Positions 14,700 through 23,325 are shown, counted from the first letter of the stretch. The stretch: 64,000 nt of DNA from Clostridia bacterium (GCA_017403145.1 JAFQOO010000007.1:1-64000), one strand, 5' to 3'. Translations and numbers: made by a program. Notes: generated from the sequence alone by a model not told the origin.

Positions 14700-15811
14700 A
14701 CGAAATTAAACTAAACGACGTAGTAAATATGAACGTAGATAGCTTTGTAGAGAAGCTAGGTGGAGCATACTCTGCCATTATCAACAAGGGGCTATCGGTC
14801 AAGAGTTTCCCCTCGGTTATGCTTTGGGGTGCGCCCGGTATAGGTAAATCGCAAGGCGTAAGGCAGATAGCCAATAAAATAAGGGTAGAAACGGGCAAGA
14901 GGGTGGAAATAACCGACGTTCGCTTGCTTCTATTTAACCCAATAGACCTTCGTGGTATTCCTACTGCAAACGAGGACAAAACGCTCGCAGTTTGGCTTAA
15001 GCCCAAAATATTTCAAATGGACGAGAGTAACGACGTGGTGAATATCTTGTTCCTAGATGAAATATCTGCGGCACCTCAGTCGGTGCAGGCGGCGGCATAT
15101 CAAATCACCCTTGATAGAGTGGTTGGCGAACATAGATTGCCCGATAACTGCATAGTTATAGCTGCAGGTAACCGCCTTACCGACAAATCGGTTGCATACA
15201 AGATGCCCAAGGCTCTTGCAAACCGCTTGATGCACATTAACGTGGAGGGTAGCTTCCGTTCTTGGAACAAGTGGGCAATCAACAATGGTATAAATGCTAA
15301 AGTACTAGGCTTTTTAGCATTCCAAAAGGTCAATCTATTCAAAGGAAGCGAGCAGTCCGAGGACCTTGCCTTCCCCACCCCGCGTTCGTGGGAGATGGTA
15401 AGCAACGTACTCAACAACGTTTCCGACAACGTGGAAGAGATGTTCCCATTTATCGCAGGTCTTGTGGGAGTAGGTATGGCAACCGAGTTCCGTACTTGGA
15501 GCAAGATTTATGCCGAGTTGCCTAACGTAGAGGATATTTTTGCGGGTAAACATCCCTCTGTTCCGCGTGATACCGACGTTTTATACGCGTTAATCTCTGC
15601 AATGGTAGCACACGCACGCGAAGTTAAGGACGACCTTGTCAAGATAGGTAACTCCATAGAATATACCAACTTGATGCCCGCAGATTTCTCTGTAATCCTT
15701 ATGAAAGACTATGCTTTCTTGGAAAAAGATTATCAAAAGAAGCTTATGACTATCCCCGAATATATGCATTGGTTAAGTACTAGGGGGAGGATGTTGAATG
15801 GAAATAACTAA
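14696..15811 (+). CDS. MoxR-type AAA+ ATPase
   Basis: 371 residues. Walker A WGAPGIGKS at 44-52 (Lys51), Walker B FLDEIS at 119-124 (Asp121-Glu122), then AAYQITLDRVVGEHRLPDN, sensor AAGNR, and an arginine-finger region near ALANRLMHI. The order and the VVGEHRLP hairpin fit MoxR/AAA_5 ATPases, ring chaperones that work with VWA proteins. The start overlaps the helicase stop (ATGA) and its end overlaps the VWA gene by 14 bases, so the three proteins should be made together. It probably remodels the VWA partner or its client. Confidence 0.87.
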   Translation: MNEIKLNDVVNMNVDSFVEKLGGAYSAIINKGLSVKSFPSVMLWGAPGIGKSQGVRQIANKIRVETGKRVEITDVRLLLFNPIDLRGIPTANEDKTLAVWLKPKIFQMDESNDVVNILFLDEISAAPQSVQAAAYQITLDRVVGEHRLPDNCIVIAAGNRLTDKSVAYKMPKALANRLMHINVEGSFRSWNKWAINNGINAKVLGFLAFQKVNLFKGSEQSEDLAFPTPRSWEMVSNVLNNVSDNVEEMFPFIAGLVGVGMATEFRTWSKIYAELPNVEDIFAGKHPSVPRDTDVLYALISAMVAHAREVKDDLVKIGNSIEYTNLMPADFSVILMKDYAFLEKDYQKKLMTIPEYMHWLSTRGRMLNGNN

Positions 15812-17099
15812 CGACAAGAAACAATTTTATGCAAGAAAGCTGGGCATAGCGCGCTCGCGAATACTATGTAACCACGGTTTTTATGGTCTTCTTTTGATGC
15901 ACCTACCTTTTGCGTTAGATGAAAGCATAGAAACCGCGGCAACTGATGGTAAACGCATATATTTTTGCCCCCAATTCTTGGAAGGACTTACGACTAAGGA
16001 GCTAGATTTCGTGTTGATGCACGAGATACTTCACGTTGTCTTGCGCCATTTGAATAGGTCCAAGATATTCGATGAAAACCCAATGCTCGCCAATATCGCT
16101 TGCGATATAGTAGTAAATTCTAACATACTATACGCCAATGGTATGAAGTATAATTCCATTACTATAGATGGTCAAACCTTTATGCACCTTACGCCAAATG
16201 GCGACGAAGGGTACTTTTATACTGCCGAGGAAGTTTACGATATGCTCAAAGACAAGAATAACGGAGGCAAAGGTAGTGGGCAAAAGAATGGCAACTCCGC
16301 TAGCGGAGGAAAAGGTGGCAAAAAGGATAAGAAAAAGGGTAAATCTTCGGCAAATTCCTCTCCAAGCAACGCTAGTGGCAAAGGTTTGGTTGACGACCAT
16401 AGCAAATGGGATAGCTTGAGTGAAGCGGAAAAGAAAGAGGTGGGTGAGAAATGGGATACTTACCTAAGAAACGCAATCGAAAACGTGAAGATAAAAGGTG
16501 GCGGTAAAGATTGTGGTAATCTACCATTATTTGCCGAAAGATATCTAAAGGAGCTTAAAAAGGCGCAAACCGATTGGCGAACCATAATTACAGATTTTGT
16601 TCAAGAGGATTTTGTGGACTATACTTTTAGCCCGCCCGATAGAAGGTATGGGGATAGTGAATTCTTTCTTCCCGACCTTAACGTTACATTTGATAACAGA
16701 CCTAGCAACGTATTGTTTATGGTGGATACTTCGGGTTCGATTTCCGACGATATGATATCTAGGGCATATAGCGAAATAAAGGGGGCCATAGACCAATTTG
16801 ATGGTAAACTAAAGGGATATCTGGGCTTTTTCGATGCCGCGGTTATTCCCGCAAAACCATTTGGCGACGAATATACGTTAAAGAGTATTATACCCAAAGG
16901 TGGCGGCGGAACAAACTTTCACGTGGTATTCGATTACGTCGATATGCTAGAAGAAAAGCCTAGTAGCATAGTTATATTAACCGATGGCTATGCGACTTTC
17001 CCGGATGAATCCAGAGCAAGGGATATCCCCGTATTATGGGTTATTATCGGTGATGGGGTAAATCCGCCTTGGGGTAAAGTGGCGAACGTTGCCGTGTAG
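15798..17099 (+). CDS. VWA-domain protein with zinc-metallopeptidase-like N-terminus (DUF2201 type)
   Basis: 433 residues. The N-terminal domain carries HEILH at 75-79 (HExxH zinc-peptidase motif) with a further His in VVLRHL. Residues about 150-200 are a Gly/Lys/Ser-rich linker. The C-terminal part is a von Willebrand A domain with an intact MIDAS motif D310-T-S312-G-S314 and LTDGYATFP near the end. This two-part plan is that of DUF2201 proteins, the normal partners of MoxR ATPases. SD GGGGGAGG, 7 bases upstream. A terminator follows, which ends the first transcript of the cluster. Confidence 0.87.
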   Translation: MEITNDKKQFYARKLGIARSRILCNHGFYGLLLMHLPFALDESIETAATDGKRIYFCPQFLEGLTTKELDFVLMHEILHVVLRHLNRSKIFDENPMLANIACDIVVNSNILYANGMKYNSITIDGQTFMHLTPNGDEGYFYTAEEVYDMLKDKNNGGKGSGQKNGNSASGGKGGKKDKKKGKSSANSSPSNASGKGLVDDHSKWDSLSEAEKKEVGEKWDTYLRNAIENVKIKGGGKDCGNLPLFAERYLKELKKAQTDWRTIITDFVQEDFVDYTFSPPDRRYGDSEFFLPDLNVTFDNRPSNVLFMVDTSGSISDDMISRAYSEIKGAIDQFDGKLKGYLGFFDAAVIPAKPFGDEYTLKSIIPKGGGGTNFHVVFDYVDMLEEKPSSIVILTDGYATFPDESRARDIPVLWVIIGDGVNPPWGKVANVAV

Positions 17100-17113
17100 A
17101 GATAAGGACTAGC

Positions 17114-17144
17114 AAAAAGCATCGCTTGGCGGTGCTTTTTGTTT
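17114..17144 (+). terminator. Terminator after the helicase-MoxR-VWA operon
   Basis: Stem AAAAAGCATCG (17114-17124) with CGGTGCTTTTT (17130-17140), one G-U pair, then GTTTT. Confidence 0.8.
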
Positions 17145-17150
17145 TACGTA

Positions 17151-17179
17151 TTGTAATTTCTCGGTTAAAATGGTATAAT
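17151..17179 (+). promoter_or_regulatory. Promoter of the polymerase-like gene
   Basis: TTGTAA (17151-17156), 17 bases, perfect TATAAT (17174-17179). The start would fall near 17186, giving a leader of about 24 bases with only a weak SD (CGAAAGACG). Confidence 0.75.
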
Positions 17180-17209
17180 CGAACTATAAAATCATTACGA
17201 AAGACGAAT

Positions 17210-19870
17210 ATGGGCAAAGAAAAATATAGAATAATATCCATAGAGGCAAGCAATATCATCGAAGAGAACGAAGCCAATGGCGAAGAGGTTGGTGTATTGT
17301 TCGATGCTCGCAATAAAAAGGAGTACTATAAGAAGTTTAACAACGTGTTGGACTTTTCGCTTGATAGTGCAAAGCTAAAGGAAAGGTATGAGAAAAAGCT
17401 TAGGAAAAAGTTTGCCTTTTATGATGATAGAGCGGTTGCCTATACCGATGCGGTAGTCAACGTAAATTTTGATTATAAATACTCTGGCCACGATAAAAAA
17501 GAGATATCCACTCAGCAAATGAGGAAAATCCTTTATGAAAGAGGTTTTGTTTTAAACGGAAATCGCTACGTTAGATATAAGCGTAGTGCAGGCAGTAGCA
17601 GACAGGGAAAATGCTTGTTCATAAGACAAGAGCTCATTGCCGATATGGAAAAATGGGGAGAGTGCGGACTGGATAAAAATAGGGGTGATATTGCTTCTTG
17701 GGAGGCATATAAGGCACTTTCACTCAGCTCCATTAAAGATACGATAGACATACCTATCAATGGTATTCTTTTCGTCGAAGACTACTCTGATGAGTTCGAA
17801 GAGGAAGTGGTAGCTGTCAGACAAGAGGGCGAAAAGGTCTTTAGTAGCGTTGGTAAGGAAAAAATTTCCAACAATATTTGGGACGGAGAGTCGTTGCTTG
17901 ACGAAAGCATTTTTAACGACAAATTCCCCGATAAGCATATGGTGCTTTTGCGTAACAAATTCTTTAAATCTTGCGCTTTTAAGACCAAAATCCAAAAGTG
18001 GTTTAAAGATAACGATATTACCACCATCAAACAACTAACCGACGTTGGTGGCGTTACTTTGGCTAAGGATATTAGCGAAATCGTTATGATTACTACCCCA
18101 AGTAGCCTAAAATATCTAAAGTTTTCCCCTGATAAATTGAGCAAAAAGGCAATTTCCGCTTGGGCAAAGCACGTAGATAATACTTTTGGAGCTGTAAAGT
18201 TCGATAAACGAACAAGGTTTTTTAATGGTAGAATAGTGCGTACCAGCTATCAGTTCCTCAATACTATAGGCATAAACGAAGAGGAAGCCGGTTATATAAT
18301 TGAGGATAGTGTGCAACTGCTTACGGATATGCGCGATGACCCCGCCATAATGAGACATTATTTCTCGGAGCTTGCTAACCGTGAGAAAGATGAAACCCAT
18401 CCGGAGGACGACCAAGAAGAACTTTTAGAACTAGCCGGCGATGCTACGGAAGAGCAAGAGGAAGAAATCGAGGATGGTATTTCGGGTAGAGCGGGACTAC
18501 TTTTCCCTCTTATAGATTACAATAAGGATTTCCGTAAGACGACAATCTATTATGCTTTCCGTGATGCGGTTACCCAAGAAATAAAAAAGGATTTAAAAAA
18601 GGGACACTTGTTGGTAGACGGTACCTACGCTACTCTTTTTGGCAATGGTCCCGAACTATTAATGCACGCTATAGGTAAGTTTAATAGGGAAGATAGAGTG
18701 TTAGGCGCAGGTGAGATAAGATGCGCGGGATTTAGAGATGATATGGAGCTAGTTTGTGCTCGTTCACCACATATAACGATGGGAAACCTCTATCTAGTAA
18801 AAAACAAAACCAAAAACGACGTGTGGCAATATTTCGAGCTAGGTAAAAATATCGTTTGCGTTAACGCGATAGGTGAAAATATCCAACAACGTCTAAACGG
18901 ATGCGACTATGACTCCGATACTATGCTTATCACCTCGAATACAACCTTGATAGAGGTAGCGAAAAAGTACTACGATTTCTTCAAAGTACCCGTTTGTCGT
19001 ATCAAAGAAGGTGATAAAGATAATAAGGAGCTATACGAAGCAGATGCTCTTGCAAGCAACAATAAAATTGGTGAAATAGTTAACCTATCCCAAAGACTAA
19101 ATAGTATTTTGTGGCATAAGTTAAACACCCACGGAAAGGTAGACGAAATACTCAACATTTACTATGATATTTGTATTCTTGCGGTACTTTCTGGTATCGA
19201 AATAGACAAGGCAAAAAGAAACTATACCGTGAGTTGCGCTAGCGTCATATCTAAAATAAGGAAAAAGTATGAGGAAGTTTTGAAGCCTAAGCCCGCTTTC
19301 TTCTATGAAATCGACAAGGAAAAGGTCAATAAAACCCACGCTAAATTGGAAGACGATGATTATAAAGAGTGCAAAACTCCTATGGACTTTATCTACACTA
19401 AGATAAAGGAAAGCACCGATTATAGAAGGGGAAAGGGCAAAAAGAAAGAGCTTGTTCTTCTGGAAAACCTATTCAAAGAAAAGCTTAGACCGGAAAATAA
19501 CGATTATAAAATAAAAGACGCAGTTCTCAAAATGCTAGAGGAGTACAAGAAACAAGTCGCCTTCTTGCGCGGACAAATGAAGAGCAAGGACTCGGAAGAA
19601 GCCGAGGTTATAAGAGAGGAGATAGCCTTCCTTAAACAGGAAAAAGAAAGGGAAGTTGTTGCTAAAATTAGGAACTTGAACGTGTTTAGGCTTGTTCTTT
19701 CGTCGCTTGAAAAGAAAAAGGAAGTGGATTGGATATTCTATTCTATACTGCTATGCCACAACGATTACTTCAAACAACTCATCAAAGAAGGTGATGGGCG
19801 CTTGGAAGCAGTATACGAGGACCCGACGGGCACAATTACTTTGTGTGGATACAATTATAGCAAGTCATAA
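17210..19870 (+). CDS. Putative double-psi-barrel RNA polymerase-like protein
   Basis: 886 residues. The key stretch is LNGCDYDSDTMLI, with Asp566, Asp568 and Asp570. It fits the metal-binding D-x-D-x-D loop of the beta' subunit (NADFDGD) and of cellular RNA-dependent polymerases and YonO-type phage polymerases (D-x-DGD), with Ser for Gly. The upstream stretch CARSPHITMGNLYLVKN at about 525 resembles the NRAPTLHR/NP-x-HPGD element that precedes that loop in those families. An earlier part (NNIWDGESLL, then LLRNKFFKSCAFKTKIQ, with basic residues) could be the first barrel. An acidic insert lies at about 380-425 and a coiled coil at the C-terminus. Polymerase activity is inference from this motif reading. 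ATG 17210 is preferred over 17126, which lies before the promoter. It has its own promoter and terminator between the VWA and FtsH-like genes. Confidence 0.7.
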   Translation: MGKEKYRIISIEASNIIEENEANGEEVGVLFDARNKKEYYKKFNNVLDFSLDSAKLKERYEKKLRKKFAFYDDRAVAYTDAVVNVNFDYKYSGHDKKEISTQQMRKILYERGFVLNGNRYVRYKRSAGSSRQGKCLFIRQELIADMEKWGECGLDKNRGDIASWEAYKALSLSSIKDTIDIPINGILFVEDYSDEFEEEVVAVRQEGEKVFSSVGKEKISNNIWDGESLLDESIFNDKFPDKHMVLLRNKFFKSCAFKTKIQKWFKDNDITTIKQLTDVGGVTLAKDISEIVMITTPSSLKYLKFSPDKLSKKAISAWAKHVDNTFGAVKFDKRTRFFNGRIVRTSYQFLNTIGINEEEAGYIIEDSVQLLTDMRDDPAIMRHYFSELANREKDETHPEDDQEELLELAGDATEEQEEEIEDGISGRAGLLFPLIDYNKDFRKTTIYYAFRDAVTQEIKKDLKKGHLLVDGTYATLFGNGPELLMHAIGKFNREDRVLGAGEIRCAGFRDDMELVCARSPHITMGNLYLVKNKTKNDVWQYFELGKNIVCVNAIGENIQQRLNGCDYDSDTMLITSNTTLIEVAKKYYDFFKVPVCRIKEGDKDNKELYEADALASNNKIGEIVNLSQRLNSILWHKLNTHGKVDEILNIYYDICILAVLSGIEIDKAKRNYTVSCASVISKIRKKYEEVLKPKPAFFYEIDKEKVNKTHAKLEDDDYKECKTPMDFIYTKIKESTDYRRGKGKKKELVLLENLFKEKLRPENNDYKIKDAVLKMLEEYKKQVAFLRGQMKSKDSEEAEVIREEIAFLKQEKEREVVAKIRNLNVFRLVLSSLEKKKEVDWIFYSILLCHNDYFKQLIKEGDGRLEAVYEDPTGTITLCGYNYSKS

Positions 19871-19920
19871 ATTGCAAAAAAACAATCCATTTTTTCTAAA
19901 ATTTGTAAAATTCCAAATTT

Positions 19921-19955
19921 ATCCCCTTATACATAGTATAAGGGGATACTTTTTT
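19921..19955 (+). terminator. Terminator after the polymerase-like gene, overlapping a possible SD
   Basis: Perfect 12-bp stem ATCCCCTTATAC (19921-19932) with GTATAAGGGGAT (19936-19947), loop of three, then six T. AGGGGA in the right arm is also the only SD candidate for the tiny ORF at 19956. Confidence 0.85.
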
Positions 19956-20042
19956 ATGAGTAACCATAGATGTGGAGAACCCTTTATTTATTTTATTTTA
20001 GTTATTATATTTATATTTAGTTTTATTATTTTATTAGGGTAA
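19956..20042 (+). CDS. Possible 28-residue membrane peptide
   Basis: ATG lies 9 bases after AGGGGA, which is buried in the terminator stem. The peptide has a short polar start (MSNHRCGEP) and one 19-residue hydrophobic helix of Phe, Ile and Leu to the end. It resembles tiny YjcZ-like or stress membrane peptides only in size and layout. It may be a chance ORF. Confidence 0.35.
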   Translation: MSNHRCGEPFIYFILVIIFIFSFIILLG

Positions 20043-20191
20043 TCCGTTTTACAATTTAATATTTTACAATTTAATACTTTTTGTAACTATCACCCCACTC
20101 ACCATTTTTTCAAAGGAGGAAAGAGCTTTTAGTTAACCTTAATTTGTAGTTATCACTATCACAACACACTCAACAACTTTAGGAGATGCTA
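20043..20191 (+). promoter_or_regulatory. Leader of the FtsH-like gene with a tandem 15-mer and an orphan SD
   Basis: TTTTACAATTTAATA occurs twice in a row (20047-20061, 20062-20076) and supplies -35-like TTTACA and -10-like TAATAC, a plausible promoter. A perfect SD (AAAGGAGG) lies near 20113, with no start codon in reach and about 75 bases before the real start. The working SD is AGGAG at 20181-20185. Confidence 0.5.
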
Positions 20192-21517
20192 ATGAAAGAG
20201 ATAAACGATATGTTTCCCAACATTGCAGGTTATGACAAAATCAAGGCTGAGGCAGCTCAACTTGTAGACGTTCTTTTGAATACCGAAAAGTATACTGAAC
20301 GTGGTGCCCATTGTCCACGCGGATGGTTGTTCTATGGAGACCCCGGTATGGGTAAAACCCAAATCGTCAAGGATATAGGCGCATATTTGGATTGTCCGGT
20401 AATCGAAATTAGTTCTTCCGATGCTATCAATCGTAATTATAGTATGCAAGAAGACATATTGAACGGTTTCGCTTATGCCAAGAAGCAGAGTAAAGCAATA
20501 TTATTTCTCGACGAAATCGATAAGTTCGCAGGTTACGATAGATTTGAATACAATCTAACCGAAAACATAAACAATAGCACAATGCTTTTGCACGAGCTAG
20601 ACGGGGTTAAGGATATAGATGGTATATTTGTAATAGCCACCGCGAACGACCTATACTTACTTAGCGATAGCTTGCTTCGTAGCGGTAGATTTGACCGCAA
20701 AATCAAGTTTTGTCGCCCCGACAGTAATGATAGAGAGGAAATCATTAAGCTCTTTATGAAGAACGCTGTTTTAGGTAACGACGTTAGCATAAGAGAGTTA
20801 GTTAGAATGACGTATGGTAAATCTTGCGCCGAAATCGAGTGTTTGGTAAACGAAGCAATCATTAGTGCGGTAGCTAGTCGTAGCGACACCGTCAATTTGC
20901 AAGACTTTAACCGCGCTCTCAATAGGATAGTCTTCAAGGATATACCTAGGGATAGCGATACCAAATCCCAACGTCAAATCAAAGAGGTAGCTTATCACGA
21001 GGCGGGACACGCACTACTCGGTTGTCTAATTTGCCCCGATAGAGTTCAAATGGTATCAATTATTCACCGAGGCTCTTCTGCAGGTTCGGTAAGGATACTA
21101 GGCGACGAACAAATGGTTCTTAGCCACAGCCAATACCTCGATAGTATTAAGATAGGCCTTGCCGGTATGTACTCCGTTTACGTGATGACGGGAGAAATGA
21201 CCGCAGGCAACCAAAGTGATATTCAAAGTTGCGTCGAAACCGCTCGCCTTATGTTAGACGAGGGCTTCTATGGAGTAGAGTACGTTACCTTACTACCTTC
21301 TAGGGGAATCGAGGCGCGAAGCACAGAGAAATACACCGACCTACGTGCCGACAAGATTGCCGAAATCTTGGCGGAAATAAGAGGTGAGGTAGAGAACATA
21401 TTGCGCCAAAACAAGCACGTTATAGAGGCTATAGCAAATAGACTTGTTGAGGCAAAGGAGCTTTCTAGCAAGGAAGTTCAAAGCATTATTGCAAGCAATA
21501 TGACGAAGGCTTGTTAG
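20192..21517 (+). CDS. Soluble FtsH-like AAA+ zinc protease
   Basis: 441 residues. Walker A YGDPGMGKT at about 48-56 (Lys55), Walker B ILFLDEID, second region of homology SLLRSGRFDRKI, then a peptidase part with HEAGH at 269-273 and a later acidic ligand in AGNQSDIQSCVETA, as in FtsH (M41). It lacks the N-terminal membrane segments of true FtsH (about 600-650 residues), so it should work in the cytoplasm. The protease active site looks intact. ATG 20192 fits the SD (AGGAG) better than ATG 20186. It belongs to the cluster by position and may degrade a partner of the helicase/VWA/polymerase-like set; that is inference. Confidence 0.85.
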   Translation: MKEINDMFPNIAGYDKIKAEAAQLVDVLLNTEKYTERGAHCPRGWLFYGDPGMGKTQIVKDIGAYLDCPVIEISSSDAINRNYSMQEDILNGFAYAKKQSKAILFLDEIDKFAGYDRFEYNLTENINNSTMLLHELDGVKDIDGIFVIATANDLYLLSDSLLRSGRFDRKIKFCRPDSNDREEIIKLFMKNAVLGNDVSIRELVRMTYGKSCAEIECLVNEAIISAVASRSDTVNLQDFNRALNRIVFKDIPRDSDTKSQRQIKEVAYHEAGHALLGCLICPDRVQMVSIIHRGSSAGSVRILGDEQMVLSHSQYLDSIKIGLAGMYSVYVMTGEMTAGNQSDIQSCVETARLMLDEGFYGVEYVTLLPSRGIEARSTEKYTDLRADKIAEILAEIRGEVENILRQNKHVIEAIANRLVEAKELSSKEVQSIIASNMTKAC

Positions 21518-21539
21518 TGCAAGCCATTATTTATTCGAC

Positions 21540-21563
21540 GTGCCACCACCTAAACGGTGGCAC
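21540..21563 (+). promoter_or_regulatory. Hairpin between the FtsH-like gene and the next gene
   Basis: GTGCCACC and GGTGGCAC form a perfect 8-bp stem with an 8-base loop, starting 22 bases after the stop. No T run follows, so it may be an mRNA-processing or stabilising element rather than a terminator. Confidence 0.6.
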
Positions 21564-21594
21564 AATTGTATTACAATTTTTTGGAGGAAGTTTA

Positions 21595-21924
21595 ATGAAA
21601 CCAATGGTATACTGCAAAACCATCGACAAAGGAGTACAAGAGTTCTATTTGTATCATCAAGGTATAGATTATCCCCTATATAGGCAAGCCTACAAGAAGT
21701 CCAATAGAGAGTTCTTCGCAAACGGCGTATACGTTGACGATTTGGGTAGATATGATAGAGCACATAGTTCTAGCGTTAGACAAATGTTAGATAAGCTCCC
21801 CGTCGTTATTGCTTACGTGGAAAAGGAATATGGTATAAAGGTATTCAACAAGAGTATGGAAGCAAACAAGAGAGGCGCCTACAAGCGCCAAAGAATAAGT
21901 TGGCAGGACTATGAGGTGGCATAG
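21595..21924 (+). CDS. Hypothetical small basic protein at the end of the cluster
   Basis: 109 residues, rich in Tyr, Arg and Lys (YRQAYKKSNREFF, KRGAYKRQRISW), no signal peptide. Not recognised; the charge would suit nucleic-acid binding. TTGGAGGAAG gives a strong SD 8 bases before ATG 21595, so the longer frame from 21511 is not the gene. It is probably cotranscribed with the FtsH-like gene. Confidence 0.65.
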   Translation: MKPMVYCKTIDKGVQEFYLYHQGIDYPLYRQAYKKSNREFFANGVYVDDLGRYDRAHSSSVRQMLDKLPVVIAYVEKEYGIKVFNKSMEANKRGAYKRQRISWQDYEVA

Positions 21925-21978
21925 ACTTTAAAGTGTGTACACCGAGAGGGTGTTTTATATAAAGTTAAGAGATATAGT

Positions 21979-22000
21979 CGGGCTCGATAGCCCGTTTTTT
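21979..22000 (+). terminator. Terminator of the FtsH-like operon
   Basis: CGGGCT-CGAT-AGCCCG followed by six T. Confidence 0.85.
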
Positions 22001-22068
22001 ATAGGCATTGCGACCGTTTTTTATTACAGTTTTTATAGCTTTTAGCGTTTTTTATCAAGCATTTTTTA

Positions 22069-22113
22069 CTGCAAACGCATTGTTTTGATGCGTTTGCAGG
22101 TTTTATTTTTTTT
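22069..22113 (+). terminator. Second strong terminator
   Basis: A perfect 12-bp stem CTGCAAACGCAT (22069-22080) with ATGCGTTTGCAG (22088-22099), then a T-rich run. With the first terminator 70 bases upstream it isolates the cluster from the next gene. Confidence 0.85.
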
Positions 22114-22155
22114 GCCTTCGTTATTTTTGATATTTATTTAACTTGGACCATATTA

Positions 22156-22184
22156 TTGAATTAGTTGTTTTCCTATGTTAAAAT
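22156..22184 (+). promoter_or_regulatory. Promoter giving a leaderless mRNA
   Basis: TTGAAT, 17 bases, TAAAAT, with the -10 ending six bases before ATG 22191 and no SD. Confidence 0.65.
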
Positions 22185-22190
22185 TAAGAT

Positions 22191-23234
22191 ATGTTAGTAC
22201 TAAAGAACAAATCGGTTAAAATCATACTTATAGTCTTGCTCCTCGTAGCTCTTTGTGGTTGCGCTTTTGGGGCTTACGTAGGCGGTAGGGCGTGGACAAA
22301 CAGACTAGATTACGAGCACGATTACGACGAGGTTTACTCGCACCCCGACTACTCGCTCGAAACAAACGACGAGGGGCTTTTAAAGGTGCTTAAAATCAAC
22401 GATACTCACTTTATCAACGGGGAAATCGAAAGTGATAAACGCACTCTAGACGGGCTTAAAAAGGCTCTTGATAGCACCCCTGTAGACTTGATAGTAATGG
22501 CGGGCGACTTGGTGGAAGGGTGTAATTTTAACGTGCGCTACGACAAGGAAAACGCTATAAGAAAATTTAGTGAGCTTATGGAAAGCTACGATACCCCTTG
22601 GACGTTTATTCCCGGCAACAACGATGGCGAAATAGATGGTTCCAACCGCGACGTTATCGCCCTTATGCTTTCCTACGAACACTTTATTACAGGCAACGTG
22701 AGGGATATTTACGGAGACACCCAATTCTATATAGACGTAACCTATAATGGTGAAAAGGCGCATACGTTAGCCTTTATGGACACTGGTATGCGTAAGCCTA
22801 AAATCACGGGAAGCTACGACCATTTGAGGGAAAGCCAAATAGATAACTTGAAAGAAGAAATAAATAAACGCGGTGTAAAAACCTCGCTATTTATCCATAT
22901 GCAAACGCCGGCTTTCGGCACTGCTTACGAGCTTGGCGAAGATTATGAAAATATGCCAAAGAGGTTATCAAGTAGCTATAAGTCGATACCCAAAAACGCT
23001 CTTTTTGACGAAGAGTTGCAGAACGAAAAATTGCTCACGCTAATATCTTGCGGGCACCAACACGGTAACGACGTTTGTTCTTTCTACGGTGGCAGATACT
23101 ATCAACTTTCCTCTCCTAGCGGGTATACTGCTTGGATGCCAAAGGACGTTAGTCCAACCGTTACTTTGACAACGATAAACGTGCTAGAGGAAAATCCTAA
23201 GCTTATCTATCACTTTGAAAAAATAGACGTATAA
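22191..23234 (+). CDS. Extracytoplasmic metallophosphoesterase, possible lipoprotein
   Basis: 347 residues. Residues 8-28 form a hydrophobic signal segment ending in LCGC, close to a lipobox. Calcineurin-like metal motifs follow: KINDTHF (D-x-H), MAGDLVEG (GD), IPGNNDGE (GNxD), FIHMQTP and CGHQHG (GH-x-H). It would hydrolyse phosphomono- or diesters outside the membrane; the substrate is unknown. It stands alone behind a leaderless-type promoter. Confidence 0.8.
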   Translation: MLVLKNKSVKIILIVLLLVALCGCAFGAYVGGRAWTNRLDYEHDYDEVYSHPDYSLETNDEGLLKVLKINDTHFINGEIESDKRTLDGLKKALDSTPVDLIVMAGDLVEGCNFNVRYDKENAIRKFSELMESYDTPWTFIPGNNDGEIDGSNRDVIALMLSYEHFITGNVRDIYGDTQFYIDVTYNGEKAHTLAFMDTGMRKPKITGSYDHLRESQIDNLKEEINKRGVKTSLFIHMQTPAFGTAYELGEDYENMPKRLSSSYKSIPKNALFDEELQNEKLLTLISCGHQHGNDVCSFYGGRYYQLSSPSGYTAWMPKDVSPTVTLTTINVLEENPKLIYHFEKIDV

Positions 23235-23296
23235 GTTTGATTAAATTACTTATGGTATAAAAAGTAATGGCGGGTTTGCCCAAAACCCTAAAGCCA

Positions 23297-23325
23297 TTGA
23301 TTTTTGCGAGTATAAATGATATAAT
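23297..23325 (+). promoter_or_regulatory. Promoter of the DUF3842 gene
   Basis: TTGATT (23297-23302), 17 bases, TATAAT (23320-23325); GAGGT near 23343 is the SD. Confidence 0.7.

Noticed and set aside
19692..20042. 116-codon plus-strand frame overlapping the end of the polymerase-like gene
   Set aside because: It crosses the terminator and the 3' part of the real gene; only its last 28 codons after an ATG are kept as a weak candidate.
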